DNA from: Dasypus novemcinctus
Taxonomy: Eukaryota > Chordata > Mammalia > Cingulata > Dasypodidae
Direction: 5' to 3'
DNA length: 64,000 nt
Assembly (NCBI RefSeq): GCF_030445035.2
Contig: NC_080680.1
Coordinates: 92,199,157 to 92,263,156 of the forward strand
Every line of letters starts with the position of its first letter. Position 1 is the stretch's first letter. Below are positions 25,401 to 34,054 of the stretch, one piece after another. A program made the position numbers and the translations under genes. The notes beneath the pieces were generated by a model. It searched no databases and had not been told where the DNA came from. It was given only the letters and a program-made list of their open reading frames with translations.

Positions 25401-26417
25401 TGGAAGGACCAGCATTTACAGATCCTGAGAAGGACAGTTCAAGTCATGCTAAAGCAAAGATTCTTAACCTTTTTTGTTCCACAAACCCCTTTGCTAGTCA
25501 GGTAAAAACCACAGACCCTTTACTAAGTCCAAACTATATTGTGTATTATTTAATAAATATATCATACCTGTACCAACATGTCCCCACAAGAATAAGTTTT
25601 TTTTAAAAATTTCAATTTGAGCTTATGGACCCCTGGTTAAGAACCCCTGTGTTAAAGGAAGAGAGGGAGAACAAAGGAATGAGTAATGAGAACTGAGGTT
25701 GGAAAAACAGGCAGCGAACAATTACGCAGGGCCCAGTGAATTGTTTTAAGGAGTCTGGTTTTTATTCTCAGACTAGAGAGTGTCATATCAGATTTACATT
25801 GCAAAAAGAGCAAGAGTGGATGCAAAGAAATCACATCCGAAGCTTGCCTCCAAGGTCCTGTGGAAACATTGCCTCCTCTCTACAGGCTTATTTGAGCCTT
25901 GCTTCAGCACTGATCACATTTCATCACCATCATCTGCTTGGTCTATCTTCCTCACTAAATTGAGACTATTCACTTTCGTACCTCCAACACCTACACAGCA
26001 ACTGCCTGACATGCCAGTGTTAGATGTTGAATGAAGAGGTTATGGGTAGGTTGAACAAGTAGCGCAAGAAAGAATGAAGTCAGTTTAATCCAAATTGAGT
26101 TCCCCGAAAATCTTAAAAATTAGTCACGGTTTGGGGAAAGTCACAGTGTTGGAGCCAAGGATGCCAGATAAAATCAACATCTACTCTGTGATAATTATTG
26201 CCCCACTAGCTTTCCTCTGAAGCCCTTCTTAGACACTGAGTCTAACTGTCAGAAACTGCAGATAATTTCATTTCTACACTTTTTTCAGTCATGATCAATG
26301 TGCTAGTAAACTACTTATAAATGAAACAAAAACTCATATTTTGTGTGTCTGAATCCTTACAGACCATGTTGCTTTCTTGGGCTTGTCTCCAGGCTCCAAA
26401 ACTGGCAGCACCTTCAT
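10413..26417 (-). CDS. RABEPK: RABEPK (Rab9 effector p40, six kelch motifs), complete, 7 coding exons
   Basis: Rab9 effector that binds GTP-Rab9 and helps recycle mannose-6-phosphate receptors from late endosomes to the trans-Golgi. Coding exons in transcript order are 26365-26417, 23365-23522, 21344-21496, 17357-17518, 13089-13238, 10988-11137 and 10413-10699. Phases join into 371 codons including the stop (370 residues; human 372 from memory). It starts MKVLPVLEPGDKPKKATWYTL and ends FGGMNTEGEIYDDCIVTVVD. Kelch double glycines fall near residues 54, 105, 156, 209, 259 and 352, giving a six-bladed propeller. The ATG at 26417 follows a good acceptor and GACACC. The exon-2 donor (ATG|GTCTGT) is weak but is fixed by the conserved reading frame. 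Residue 202 is Glu where I recall Gly in human. The gene converges on HSPA5 and is divergent to PPP6C. Confidence 0.95.
11575..11735 (-). repeat. MIR, in RABEPK intron
   Basis: TTAATTCTCATAACAGTCCTATGA, then AGTGGCAGAGTTAGAACT, match antisense MIR. Confidence 0.6.
12221..12408 (+). mobile_element. Strongly 5'-truncated L1 3' end
   Basis: About 188 bp ending TTTAATGTAACATTAAAAAAATAAAG plus an A-run (written here in two recognisable parts). A perfect 16-bp duplication, AAGATAATCCAATATA, flanks it at 12205-12220 and 12409-12424. It appears young and lies antisense to RABEPK. Confidence 0.88.
12525..12620 (-). repeat. L2 fragment
   Basis: GACACTATGCTAGAAATACA, then ATAGAGTTCACAGTCTGAAG, resemble antisense L2 3' end. 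Confidence 0.55.
12870..12960 (+). repeat. MIR 3' tail
   Basis: GGGCATATAGTAAGAGCTCA followed by an AT-rich end, as in the MIR 3' tail. Confidence 0.5.
13258..13716 (+). mobile_element. DAS SINE with internal tandem block, beside a RABEPK acceptor
   Basis: tRNA-like head, then a body of repeated GTGCCCACATGGTGAGCCA-like units (about 13357-13495), then a second head-like segment and an A/T-rich end. The duplication AAAATTTATT / AAAATTCATT lies at 13248-13257 and 13717-13726. It begins 20 bp from the splice acceptor of the RABEPK exon at 13089-13238, in antisense. Confidence 0.85.
14150..14360 (+). repeat. MIR
   Basis: AGGTTAGAACATGGGCTTTA, AAGTGACAGTGTGATCTTAC and ATAAAATGGAGATACAGACA follow MIR order. 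Confidence 0.8.
14528..14737 (+). mobile_element. DAS SINE, dimer
   Basis: Two tRNA-like heads with an A-rich linker. A perfect 12-bp duplication, AAAACTATCTGG, at 14516-14527 and 14738-14749. Confidence 0.88.
14863..15108 (+). mobile_element. DAS SINE, dimer
   Basis: GGGGAGCGGATGCAGCTCAA head, A-rich linker, second head GGGGAGCCAATATGGTTCAG and an A-run of about 19. Confidence 0.86.
15120..15440 (+). repeat. Ancient L1 3' end fragment
   Basis: AACCTAAATGTCCAACAACA and TGGAATACTATGCATTCAAT are characteristic of the 3' end of old mammalian L1s in sense orientation. Confidence 0.65.
15493..15712 (+). mobile_element. DAS SINE, dimer
   Basis: Heads GGGGAATGGATGTGGCTCGA and GGGAGCTGATGTGGCTCAGT with A-rich linker and tail. 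Confidence 0.85.
15900..16235 (+). repeat. Ancient L1 3' end fragment
   Basis: ACAATTTGGCACGAGCTTTC, TTGACCCAGAAATTCCACTT and the following text track the 3' region of an old L1. Confidence 0.65.
16240..16870 (-). repeat. MIR split by a SINE
   Basis: ATTATCTCATTTAATCCTTT (left part) and TTTTACCAGTCAGCAAACTA, then AGTAACTAGTCTAAGGTAAC (right part) are antisense MIR; the SINE at 16290-16709 interrupts it. Confidence 0.75.
16290..16709 (-). mobile_element. DAS SINE, long type, inserted in a MIR
   Basis: Antisense copy with a TTTATT-rich left end and a head ending GTCCGCTTCCCC. TCATTTAATCYTT is duplicated at about 16276-16288 and 16710-16722. It is one of only two sense-oriented DAS copies in RABEPK. 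Confidence 0.88.
17755..17802 (+). mobile_element. L1 3'-terminal scrap
   Basis: TTTTTAATGTAACATTTTTT, then GTGGTCTATGTATCTTT and an A-run equal the last ~45 bp of the L1 type seen antisense at 229-290. It lies directly before the SINE at 17826; GAATTAGA flanks the pair. Confidence 0.65.
17826..18220 (+). mobile_element. DAS SINE, long type, second subfamily
   Basis: Head GGGAAACGGACTTTGGCCCA with a TGGTTAGGGCGTCC A-box region and body ending CCACACTTCCCGTGCCGC, CpG-rich and little decayed. Related copies are at 45983-46361 and 57255-57673. Confidence 0.87.
18231..18448 (+). mobile_element. DAS SINE, dimer
   Basis: Follows the previous SINE after about 10 bp. Two heads, A-rich linker and an A-run. 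Confidence 0.84.
18655..18785 (-). repeat. MIR fragment
   Basis: CCCATTTTACAGATAAGGATACTGAAG-like text, as in antisense MIR. Confidence 0.6.
18905..19110 (-). repeat. MIR
   Basis: TGCAGGTGAGGGAACTGCAA and GAGCAGAGATTTGAACTTAG match antisense MIR. Confidence 0.6.
19115..19680. other. Unassigned RABEPK intron sequence
   Basis: No repeat or gene recognised. Confidence 0.5.
19690..19870 (-). repeat. MIR
   Basis: ACTGTGTACTAGATATTGGG, then AATCACTTGCTTAAGGCCAT, antisense MIR. Confidence 0.6.
19925..20110 (-). repeat. L2 fragment
   Basis: GGACCCTGGGTATTTAGCAG and TGAACAAACCC match antisense L2; a short ACACACAC run is inside. Confidence 0.6.
20215..20760 (+). repeat. Ancient L1 3' region
   Basis: GGCCTATCAAATTAGCAAAT, AGAGCAATTTAGGGACATGT and ATATAGCCATTAAAATTGAT track an old L1 in sense orientation. 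Confidence 0.65.
20760..21340. other. Unassigned RABEPK intron sequence
   Basis: No gene or repeat recognised apart from A-runs. Confidence 0.5.
21620..22140 (+). repeat. Possible old LTR-type fragment
   Basis: Text around AGACCAATCAGATCCTCC and GTGTAAATAAATTACCCCTT recalls old mammalian MaLR/ERVL LTRs. The family is not settled and the borders are approximate. Treated as a fossil. Confidence 0.3.
22190..22300 (-). repeat. MIR fragment
   Basis: ACATTTACATAGCACGTTCA and TAGGCATTATCTTGTTAGAA resemble antisense MIR. Confidence 0.5.
22700..23125 (-). repeat. L2 split by an L1 scrap
   Basis: CACCTACTCTGTCAGGTGCT, GAAGCTATTAAAATAGTTGA and ATGGTAGTAGCAGTGGAAGT occur in antisense L2 order; an L1 tail at about 22911-22982 interrupts them. 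Confidence 0.65.
22911..22982 (+). mobile_element. L1 3'-terminal scrap (about 70 bp)
   Basis: GTATATGGGGACCTCATATT then TTTAATGTTACATTAAAAAA and AATAAAG, the same terminus as at 12221-12408. Confidence 0.75.
23690..23825 (-). repeat. MIR fragment
   Basis: TTTTGTAGATGGGGAAACTG and AGACCCAG, antisense MIR. Confidence 0.6.
23830..24000 (+). repeat. MIR
   Basis: GAGAGTGGTTATGAACACAG, TATGTGACCGTTGGAAGTCA and the following text match MIR in sense. Confidence 0.75.
24455..24818 (-). mobile_element. DAS SINE, two-headed long type
   Basis: Head end GAGCCACATCCGCTTCCC on the right, second head in the middle. A perfect 15-bp duplication, CTTACCTGATCAATT, at 24440-24454 and 24819-24833. It lacks the usual A-tail with AATAAA and is sense to RABEPK. 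Confidence 0.9.
24970..25135 (-). repeat. MIR
   Basis: AATGAGGAACCCAAGTCTTA and ATTAAATAACTTACTCAAGA, antisense MIR. Confidence 0.6.
25140..25850 (-). repeat. L2 interrupted by an hAT element
   Basis: GTCCCTGCCTTCAGGGCCCT, then AAGGAGTCTGGTTTTTATTC and ATCAGATTTACATTGCAAAA follow antisense L2. Confidence 0.65.
25455..25649. mobile_element. Short non-autonomous hAT-like element, copy 1
   Basis: 195 bp with terminal inverted repeats CAAAGATTCTTAACC and GGTTAAGAACCCCTG. The 8-bp duplication TGCTAAAG / TGTTAAAG at 25447-25454 and 25650-25657 fits hAT transposons. It lies inside an L2. Confidence 0.75.
25860..26360. other. Unassigned RABEPK intron sequence
   Basis: No gene or clear repeat; ends at the donor of the exon holding the start codon. 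Confidence 0.45.
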
Positions 26418-26899
26418 GGTGTCCTATGCATAAGAAAGAAAGGCACTTTTTAGACATTTACTGTATCTTCTTTCTAAAACAGAAGAATCAGGTAACTCCC
26501 CTCCTTAAAACCTTTCTTGTTGAATGTACAGTCTCTAGGGCCTGGTTAATCTGAATAAGCAACACCAAACTTTTGACACAATCTTATATTTGGGAGGTAA
26601 AGTTCTCTTTATCTTAATACCACTACAGAAAGCAAACTTTTTTGGCTAAAGTTTTCTGTGCATCCCCCCATGATGCTCATATCACAATAAAGTTCCAGAG
26701 GTCATAAGATATTTATGCTTATAGAAAGATAAAACATTTTAATAAAAGACTGAAAAATACTGAACTCTAGGAATAAACCCTGGTCTCAGCACAGCATTCA
26801 AGGCCTTCTGGTCGCAACCTTCTTTTCAGGAACTCATCACCACATTTTCTTGTTATATTGGGATTTTTGCTGTTGTTTTAATAAGGCTGGCCCTTTCAT

Positions 26900-27215
26900 A
26901 ACTCCCAACCTGTGCTGCTGCTTCTACGTGCAATGTCCCTTCTCTCCTTGTCAACGTGCAAACACCTAGCTCAATTCAAATGTTCCCTTCTCAATGAAGC
27001 TGTCCCACTTCGTTCCCCAAGTTACTTCTCTCTGTGGGCTCCAAAGGGATCTATTAAGCCACCCTCATCGCAGGGATTACTCTGAATGTAATCATCCATG
27101 TAAAAGTCTCTAGACCAGATTCTAGCCTAAATTCCAAGAGAGCTGGGCCTGTCAGATTCATCGAGGTGTCTCCAGAACCTACCAAAGGACTCAGCATAGT
27201 GTAGAAGTAAGTGAG
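26900..27215 (+). repeat. L2 3' region
   Basis: ACACCTAGCTCAATTCAAAT, CAATGAAGCTGTCCC and GGACTCAGCATAGTGTAGAA follow sense L2. Confidence 0.6.
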
Positions 27216-27329
27216 CAATAAGTGAATGAAGGAAGAAAATGTAATAATTGGTAGATGAATGGATAACTCCGACCGACTTGCGGCCTAGGTCACTGACCAC
27301 CGTCCTCAAAGCCCAGAACTCCATGGGGT

Positions 27330-27850
27330 GGGCTTCGCGTGAGCAGTGATCTCTCTCAGCAGGCCCCCTCCAGTCTCATCCCCTCATTGGCAGCACTTGG
27401 GGGGAGGAGACAAGAGAGAACAAGCTGGCTCCTCAGGGTCAACGTGGCCGGCCGGAGCCCGAGGTGGCCCTCCCCAGCCCATTGCACCCGGCTCGGCCAA
27501 CCCCTCCCTCTTCCTCCTCCCCGCCAAGGGCCAGGCCGCCCCTGCGCCGGATCTCGCCAGACCCTGGGCGCCAGGATCCCCAACCCTGTACGGGGTTACC
27601 TGCGGTGGCTTTGGCAAGGCCCGGGCGGAGCTTAGGCCCGCGCCCCGCCCCTTCAGGTCCCGGAAGAGGCCGCGGCCAACCGCTCGCTCCTCGCAGCCCT
27701 CTGCCCCGCCCCCGGGGCGCAGGCGCCGCTGGGTACGCCGGCAGGGCGAGGGCCTCGCGACTGGCTTGTGCGGTTCTCGGAGACAGAACAGGCCGGCAGT
27801 CCCCGGGGCCCGCCCGCCCGCCTTGTGTTCTCCACGGAGTAAATAAGCCT
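27330..27850. promoter_or_regulatory. RABEPK: CpG island promoter of RABEPK
   Basis: A GC-rich, CpG-rich block without a TATA box, with GC boxes and an ETS core, typical of a housekeeping promoter. Overlapping open frames on both strands here are composition effects. Confidence 0.75.
27600..27700 (-). other. RABEPK: RABEPK non-coding exon 1 (5' end approximate)
   Basis: A consensus donor (CAG|GTAACC on the - strand) puts the exon end at 27600, inside the CpG island. It would splice to the acceptor before 26423 (TTATGCATAG), nine... six bases before the ATG once GACACC is counted. The start is not visible; an ETS-type CCGGAAG lies at 27659-27665. Confidence 0.6.
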
Positions 27851-28084
27851 GAGGTACTTGGAAATTACTCACAAGCGACAGGCCCAAATTCTGTCTGCAG
27901 CTGGGCTACCCTAGAGGGGCTAGCAGTTACATCTTCGGTTTAGAGGGGTTGTTACAACTAGTTTGTGAAGAGTTAAGTGTGCGTTCGTAGGTGTGAAATC
28001 GCCCGGCGCAGTCCTTAGGCCGGTTCAAGTTTTGGGCGCTTTAAACAGATAACTCATTGCTTAATTACCGTTTGTGAGGGACCC

Positions 28085-28210
28085 CCCCCGCCCCGAGCTA
28101 GGCACTGTGCTGAACAAGACAATCACGACCCTTTGTCTCCTGGAGTTTACAGTCTAACGATATAGTGATGTGGAGATAGAGGTATAGAGAACAACAACAA
28201 AATAACGGTA
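28085..28210 (-). repeat. L2 fragment
   Basis: GAGCTAGGCACTGTGCTGAA and CTCCTGGAGTTTACAGTCTA, antisense L2. Confidence 0.65.
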
Positions 28211-28264
28211 CAATTGTAAGAAGTGTTAAGAATTTAAAAATTCATAACGAGAGTTATCTATCCT

Positions 28265-28395
28265 TGGGCAAATTTTTTTCTGGGCTTCAGCGTCTTCTGC
28301 CTGTAAAATGGGATAAAATTTATCTCACTGGATTGTGGGCAGGAATCTATGAGATCCTGTAAAGTGCTCCGCACCCAGCAGCTGGTGCAGAGGTG
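28265..28395 (+). repeat. MIR fragment
   Basis: GTAAAATGGGATAAAATTTA and TGTAAAGTGCTCCGCACCCA match MIR 3' half. Confidence 0.65.
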
Positions 28396-28399
28396 GTCT

Positions 28400-28685
28400 T
28401 GTGTAAGTGGCAAGGCTGTCACTGGCTATAAACACAGCTTCTAGACACCGGGCCTGAGTTGGACGTGTTCGTCTGTATTATCTCTGACCTACTTGGTATC
28501 TGTAGATTCCCAGTGCTTTCCTGAAAATGGAGAGGTGGCTCACTGGTGTTTGCTTTGGAGCATCCCACTGGCTGAGGCCAGTCATTGTGTCCTAGTAAAT
28601 AGAGGGAAGGAAACCACAGGAGCTCCTGGAGTACAGAACTGAAAGTACCATGGTATGATAATGAGAAGCTGTCACACATATTCTG
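28400..28685. other. Unassigned intergenic sequence
   Basis: Nothing recognised. Confidence 0.45.
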
Positions 28686-28689
28686 GCTC

Positions 28690-28840
28690 AAATCCATACT
28701 CCAGCACTAATCTAACTCTGACTTTTGACAAGTTACTTACAGTATCCTAGCCCTAATTTCCTTAACTAAAGATTGGGGATAGCAGTACTTACCTTGCAGA
28801 GAAAGCTGTTGAGATGATAATTCAGGTAAAAGGCTGGTTT
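28690..28840 (+). repeat. MIR
   Basis: CTGGCTCAAATCCATACTCC, then TTTTGACAAGTTACTTACAG, sense MIR. Confidence 0.7.
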
Positions 28841-28844
28841 TGTA

Positions 28845-29230
28845 AATATTTTAGCTACTTGAAATCATAACCAAAATTTATTGACCAAATGGAATTTAAA
28901 GTCGGCAGCAACCCTCACTGCTCAAAGTCCTATTTCAGCTCTATGTGAGTTCCCATACTATTAGAAAAATCCCTATTAATGCCAAAGAGGAATTTAGGAG
29001 TATATAGTCATCCTGCTCTCCTTCAGGAAAGAAAACCAAGGCACAGGTATCCACGGGCATTTAGATGATTTGTGCTCAGAGCTGTAGAATGCTCTGATAT
29101 CCCGTGTCTTTTGGCTAGGTCTACTTCACAGTGCCATGCTGGAGTTGCACATGAACAAGAAAAAATTGAAAGTTTGGGGGCAAAATGGCAATCAGTTTTC
29201 ATCATGGGAGGTATGATTTTAGCCTAGAAC
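28845..29230. other. Unassigned intergenic sequence
   Basis: Nothing recognised. Confidence 0.45.
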
Positions 29231-29234
29231 TCAC

Positions 29235-29350
29235 ATTTGAGAAACTGCTGGAAGGAACTTTAGAAATCTATTTTTAAAATGGAAACCAATGTCCAGAGAA
29301 GTTAAAAATGACATATCTAAGTTAATGACAGAACCTTGAGCCCAGATCTT
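29235..29350 (-). repeat. MIR fragment
   Basis: AATGGAAACCAATGTCCAGA and ATATCTAAGTTAATGACAGA, antisense MIR. Confidence 0.5.
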
Positions 29351-29387
29351 TTGTTTTGGGCAAGGAAGATTAAGAATGCAAGCTGGG

Positions 29388-29789
29388 GGAAGCAGATTTG
29401 GTTCAACAGGTAGAGCATCTGCCTACCACATGGGAGGTCCAAGGTTCAAACCCAGGGCCTCCTGACCTGTGTGATGAGCTGGTCCACATGCAGTGCTGAT
29501 GCTCGCAAGGAATGCTGTACCACGCAAGGGTATTCCCTGCATAGGGGTGTCCCCCGCGTAGGGGAGCCCCATTTGCAAGGAAAGCCGCCCAGCATGATAA
29601 AAGTGCAGCCTGCCTGGGAGTGGCACCGCACACATGGAGAGCTGACGCAGCAAGATGATGCAACAAAAAGAGACACAGATTCCGGGTGCTGCTGACAAGA
29701 ATACAAGTGAACACAGAAGAACACACAGTAAATGGATATAGAGAGCAGACAACTGGGGAGGGGGAAGGGGAGAGAAATTTAAAAAAAAA
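29388..29789 (+). mobile_element. DAS SINE, long type (first of a tandem pair)
   Basis: Complete head, body and A-tail. A perfect 16-bp duplication, AAGAATGCAAGCTGGG, at 29372-29387 and 29790-29805. Confidence 0.9.
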
Positions 29790-29802
29790 AAGAATGCAAG
29801 CT

Positions 29803-30124
29803 GGGAAGCAGATGTGGCTCAAGATACTGGGCTCCCACCTACCATATGGGAAGTCCAAGGTTCAGTTTCTGGTGCCTCCTAGAGAAGACGAGCTGATGCA
29901 ACAGAGACACAAAGAGGAAAGACAATGAAAGACACAACAAACCTGGGAGCTGAGGTGGCTCAAATGATTGAGAGCCTCTCTCCCATATGGGAGGTCCCAG
30001 GTTTGGTTCCTGGTGCCTCCTAAAGAGAAGACCAGCAGACAGAGCACCCAGCAGATGAACACGGAGAGCAGACAGCAAGCTCAAACAAGGGGGGGGGGGG
30101 ATAAATAAATAAAATCTTTAAAAA
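29803..30124 (+). mobile_element. DAS SINE, two-headed type (second of a tandem pair)
   Basis: Starts inside the right duplication of the previous copy. It ends with ATAAATAAATAAAATC and a third AAGAATGCAAG at 30125-30135. Contains a G11 run near 30087. Confidence 0.88.
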
Positions 30125-30574
30125 AAGAATGCAAGTTAATGAGCAAGCTCTGCACATTATCTCAGTAGCAAACCACACAACAAGTCTATTACCTCTCCCA
30201 AGAACTTACCCAACACAACCAGGAATGCTTTCCTCTTTCCTCTCTGCTGTGGATGTCAAGATGAAGTTCACTCAATGAGATAGATCTACAGGAGGGAACT
30301 TTCTGCTGCCCAACAGTTTGGTAATGTGAGGACTGCCACCTATTTTCACTGGAAGGGCACTCCACTATCTTTTGCTACCTACCTGTTCACCAGTCCATCA
30401 GCAAAAGAAGGTAGTAATGCTAGTGACACCTTTCAGTTTATAAAGAATGTTCACATACATCTACCAATTCTCAGAAGGTATTGTGAGTAGGATTTATTCC
30501 TATTTAATGAGATTCAGAGATGAAAAATGAATTGCCAGCTCTCCAAGGAGGACTGCAATAAAAAAACAGTATCA

Positions 30575-31038
30575 GGAAACGGATGTGGACTCAACCAATT
30601 GGGCTCCGTCTACCATATAGGAGGTCTTGAGTTTAATGCCCAGGGCCTCCTGGTGAGGGCAAGCTGACCTATGTGGCAAGCTGGCCCATGCAGAGTGCTG
30701 GCCCATGTGGGAATGCAGCCCCGCACAGGAGAGCCGCCCTGCATGGGAATGCTGCCTTGCACAGGAAAAGCTGTCCTGTGCAGGAGTGCTGGCTGACGCA
30801 GAGAGCTGACACAGCAAGATAACACAGCAAGATGACACAACAAGAGACATGGGAGAGAAAATAAGACAGAGCAGAATGGGAACTGAGGTGGCACAAGAGT
30901 AATCTCCTCTCTTCCACTCTGGAAGGTCCAGAATTGGTTCTTAGAGCTGCCTAATGAGAATACAAGCAGACACAGAAGAACACACAGAGAGCAGACAACG
31001 GTGGGTACAGGGGCAAAAAAAATCTTAAAAAAAAAAAA
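30575..31038 (+). mobile_element. DAS SINE, two-headed long type
   Basis: Body has repeated GGGAATGCNGC / GAGAGCCGCCCTGC units. ACAGTATCA is duplicated at about 30566-30574 and 31041-31049. Confidence 0.85.
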
Positions 31039-31111
31039 AGACAGTATCATCTTTTCCCCATTTAGAAATTTTTCTCCAAGAAACTCCCTTTACTTTTTTA
31101 ACTAAAGTCTT

Positions 31112-31906
31112 TTTTTAAAAAAATGTTTATTGATTTTGTAAAAATATTACATTAAAAAAAAATTATATGAGGTCCCATTCAACCCCACCACCCCCACCCC
31201 ACCACTCCCCCCCAGCAACACTCACTCCCTTCATCATGACACATCCATTGCATTTGGTAAGTACATCTCTGGGCATCTCTGCACCTCATGGTCAATGGTC
31301 CACATCATGGCCCATACTCTCCCCCATTCCATCCAGTGGGCCCTGGGAGGATTTACAATGTCCGGTGATTGCCCCTGAAGCACCATCTAGGGCAACTCCA
31401 AGTCCCAAAGGCGCCTCCACATCTCCTCTTTTCCTGCCATTCCCCATATCCATCAGCCACCATGTCCACTTTTCCCATTCCAATGCCACCTTTTCTCTGT
31501 GGGCCTTGGATTGGTTGTGTCTGTTGCACCTCTCTGTCAGGAGGAGGCTCAGATTCCACATAGATACTGGATGCAATCCTCCTGCTTTCAGTTGTAGGCA
31601 CTCCAGGCTCCATGGTGTGGTGGTTGTCCTTCTTCAACTCCATCTTAGCTGAGTGAGGTGAGTCCAATAAATCAGATTGTAGGAGCTGGAGTCTGTTGAC
31701 GCTCAGGGCCTAGCTATCCTATTGTCAGTCCAGAGATTCAAATCCCCTACATATATCTTAAACCCCAACACCAACTACAATTCCAGTAAAGTAGGATGAA
31801 AGTCTTATGAAAAGAGATCCCATCTGAGTCCAGTTCCATCACGCAGAAACACCAGCTCCAAAGAAGGGCCATCTGACATGGCAGTGAACCCCATCTGCCA
31901 TGACCA
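31112..31906 (-). mobile_element. 5'-truncated L1 3' UTR, antisense
   Basis: T-rich left end, then ATATGAGGTCCCATTCAACC and so on, homologous to 769-1378. A perfect 15-bp duplication, TTTAACTAAAGTCTT, at 31097-31111 and 31907-31921. Confidence 0.9.
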
Positions 31907-31984
31907 TTTAACTAAAGTCTTAATGTTACCTTTTCAGAAAGGCCTTCCTGCCCACCCAATACTAGTGCTAACACTAACATTGCA

Positions 31985-32200
31985 CATATGTGTGCTAGAC
32001 ACTATTTTAAGTATATATTAACTATTATAATAAACTTCAGTACATGCTTATGAGGTAAGTACTATTCTTACCCTTTCTTATGAGGTAGCTACTATTATCA
32101 TCTCCATATTGGAACTGAGAGGACATATTGTAGAGAGGACAAATAACTTGTCCACAGCTATTAAGTGGTAAAGTCTGCACATCTCTACTAAACTGTTGAT
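31985..32200 (-). repeat. MIR
   Basis: TGTGCTAGACACTATTTTAA, ATGAGGTAGCTACTATTATC and AATAACTTGTCCACAGCTAT, antisense MIR. Confidence 0.7.
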
Positions 32201-32289
32201 CTAAAGCAGGCCTTTTCTACTCCATTTTTCATACTTACAGTACCCCTCTTATTTCCATTTTTAGCACTAATCACATTTTGCAATTAAAT

Positions 32290-32405
32290 ATTTGCTCATT
32301 TATGTTTATTGTTTCCCCTATCAGACCGTAAACTCCCTAGCTATCTTATATCTATCTGTCTTAGTCACATCATAGGCACTATATAACTGTTCATTGAATG
32401 AAGAA
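32290..32405 (+). repeat. L2 3' end
   Basis: AGACCGTAAACTCCCTAGCT and CATAGGCACTATATAACTGT, sense L2. Confidence 0.55.
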
Positions 32406-32439
32406 ACCAATGCTTGTGGGAGGCATTCATTCTGCAACA

Positions 32440-32565
32440 TTTATTTATTTTTAAAATTAATTTTATTTGAAAACAATTCAAACTTGCAGAACAGTTGCAA
32501 GAATAATACAAACAACTCCCCCCAGAGACCTCATAAAGTTTAGCCAATTGTCCCCCAAATATACA
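32440..32565 (-). repeat. Old L1 3' UTR fragment
   Basis: AACTTGCAGAACAGTTGCAA and GAATAATACAAACAACTCCC resemble old L1 3' UTR antisense text. Confidence 0.5.
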
Positions 32566-32719
32566 TTAGAGGAAGAGGTTTGCTTGAATAACGAATATTT
32601 ATTGAGTACCTGCTACTATTGGATTATGTAACAATCTCCTAGCTGAGGTCTCTCAATTGTAACCATTGCCCCCTACCTTCTCATACGGCAGCCAGAGCGA
32701 TCCTTTTAAAAGAAATTAG

Positions 32720-33114
32720 AGGGGAGCAGACTTGGCTCAACTGATAGAGGGTAAATAAAAAAGGGTTAGATCCCCAGGGCTCCTGACCCATGTGGGAAGC
32801 TGGCCCATGCACAGTGCTGCTGTATGCAAGCAGTGCCATGTCATGCAGGGGCGCCCCCACATAGGGGTGCCCCATGCACAAGGAGTGCGCCCTGCAAGGA
32901 GAGCTGCCCCATATGAAAAAAGCGCAGCCTGCCCAGGAGTGACGCTGCACACACAGAGAGCTGATGCAGCAAGATGGCGCAACAAAAAAGACACAGTTTC
33001 CCAGTTCCGCCAGATAATGCAAGCAGACACAGAAGAACACACAGCAAATGGACACAGAGAGCAGACAACAGGGAGGAAGGGGAGAGAAATAAATAAAATA
33101 AAATAAAAAAAACA
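32720..33114 (+). mobile_element. DAS SINE, long type
   Basis: Head GGGGAGCAGACTTGGCTCAA, full body and AAATAAAATAAAATAAA tail; followed at once by another copy. Confidence 0.87.
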
Positions 33115-33123
33115 AACAGATTA

Positions 33124-33530
33124 GGAAGTGGACATGGCTCAACTGATAGAGTGTCTGCCCACCATATAGGACGTCCAGGGTTCAGTACCCAGGGCCTCCT
33201 GGTCTGTGTGGTGAGTGGCCCACACACAGTGCTGCCATGCGCAAGGAGTGCTGTGCCACACAGGGGTGTCCCCCACGTAGAAGTGTCCCATGCGCAAGGA
33301 GTGTGCCCCGCAAGGAGAGCTGCCCGGTGTGAAAAATGCAGCTCGCCCAGGAGTGGTGCTGCACACACAGCTGATGCAGCAAGATGACACAACAAAAAGA
33401 GAAACAGATTCCTGGTGCCGCCTGACAAGAACGTAAGCTGACACAGAAGAATACACAGCGAATGGACACAGAGAGCAGACAACTGGTGGGGGGGGCGGGG
33501 AGAAATAAAATAAATCTTAAAAAAGAAAAA
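33124..33530 (+). mobile_element. DAS SINE, long type
   Basis: Head GGAAGTGGACATGGCTCAAC. Both copies lie between AAATTAGA (32713-32720) and AAGTTAGA (33533-33540), which suggests serial insertion at one target. Confidence 0.86.
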
Positions 33531-33724
33531 TAAAGTTAGATCATATTGCAATTCTGCTCAAACTTCTGCAGTAGTTCTCTAGCATTTTATTTTCCAGACT
33601 CTGGATATGCTCCGGTCTTAAGGCCTCCTCTTAGGGATTCCACACCTGCTCTTCCTTATAATTTCCCCATGGTATCTGCAGTGGTTAACTCCCCCATATG
33701 TTTTTTTTTTTTAGTTAAATTATT

Positions 33725-33808
33725 TTTTTAAGGTAGTACCTGGGATTGACCTCAGGACTTTGTACATGGGAAGCAGACGCTCAACCACTTACCTACATCC
33801 GCTCCTCT
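33725..33808 (-). mobile_element. DAS SINE, monomer
   Basis: Antisense single head, CAACCACTTACCTACATCCG, with a T-rich left end. Confidence 0.8.
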
Positions 33809-33849
33809 TTGTTGGTTTTTTAAAATGTATCATCCTATCTCCCTAATCC

Positions 33850-34050
33850 TGCTTTTTTTTTTTTTATAGCACTTCATCACTTTCTAACAGTCTACAGTTA
33901 TTTATTATGTTTATTGTTCATGTTGCCTTCCTCTGCTACACCATAACTCTGTGTTGAAGATAGGGATCTTTGTCTGTTTTGTTAACTGACTACCCCAAGC
34001 ATTTACAACCATTCCTGGAACATAGTCGGTGTTCAATAGTTATCGAATGA
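33850..34050 (+). repeat. L2 3' end
   Basis: AAGATAGGGATCTTTGTCTG and GGAACATAGTCGGTGTTCAA, sense L2. Confidence 0.65.
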
Positions 34051-34054
34051 AAGA

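Noticed and set aside
27346-27943. Overlapping open frames of 159-167 residues on both strands
   Set aside because: GC-rich CpG island composition removes stop codons; no conserved motif.
31167-31652. 161-residue open frame on +
   Set aside because: Antisense to an L1 3' UTR fragment; low-complexity proline/serine start.
32841-33551. A 236-residue open frame on -, the longest outside the three genes
   Set aside because: It runs antisense through two adjacent DAS SINEs. The same peptide theme (SALCVHSLCVLLC) recurs wherever a SINE is read in this direction, so it is repeat homology, not a gene.
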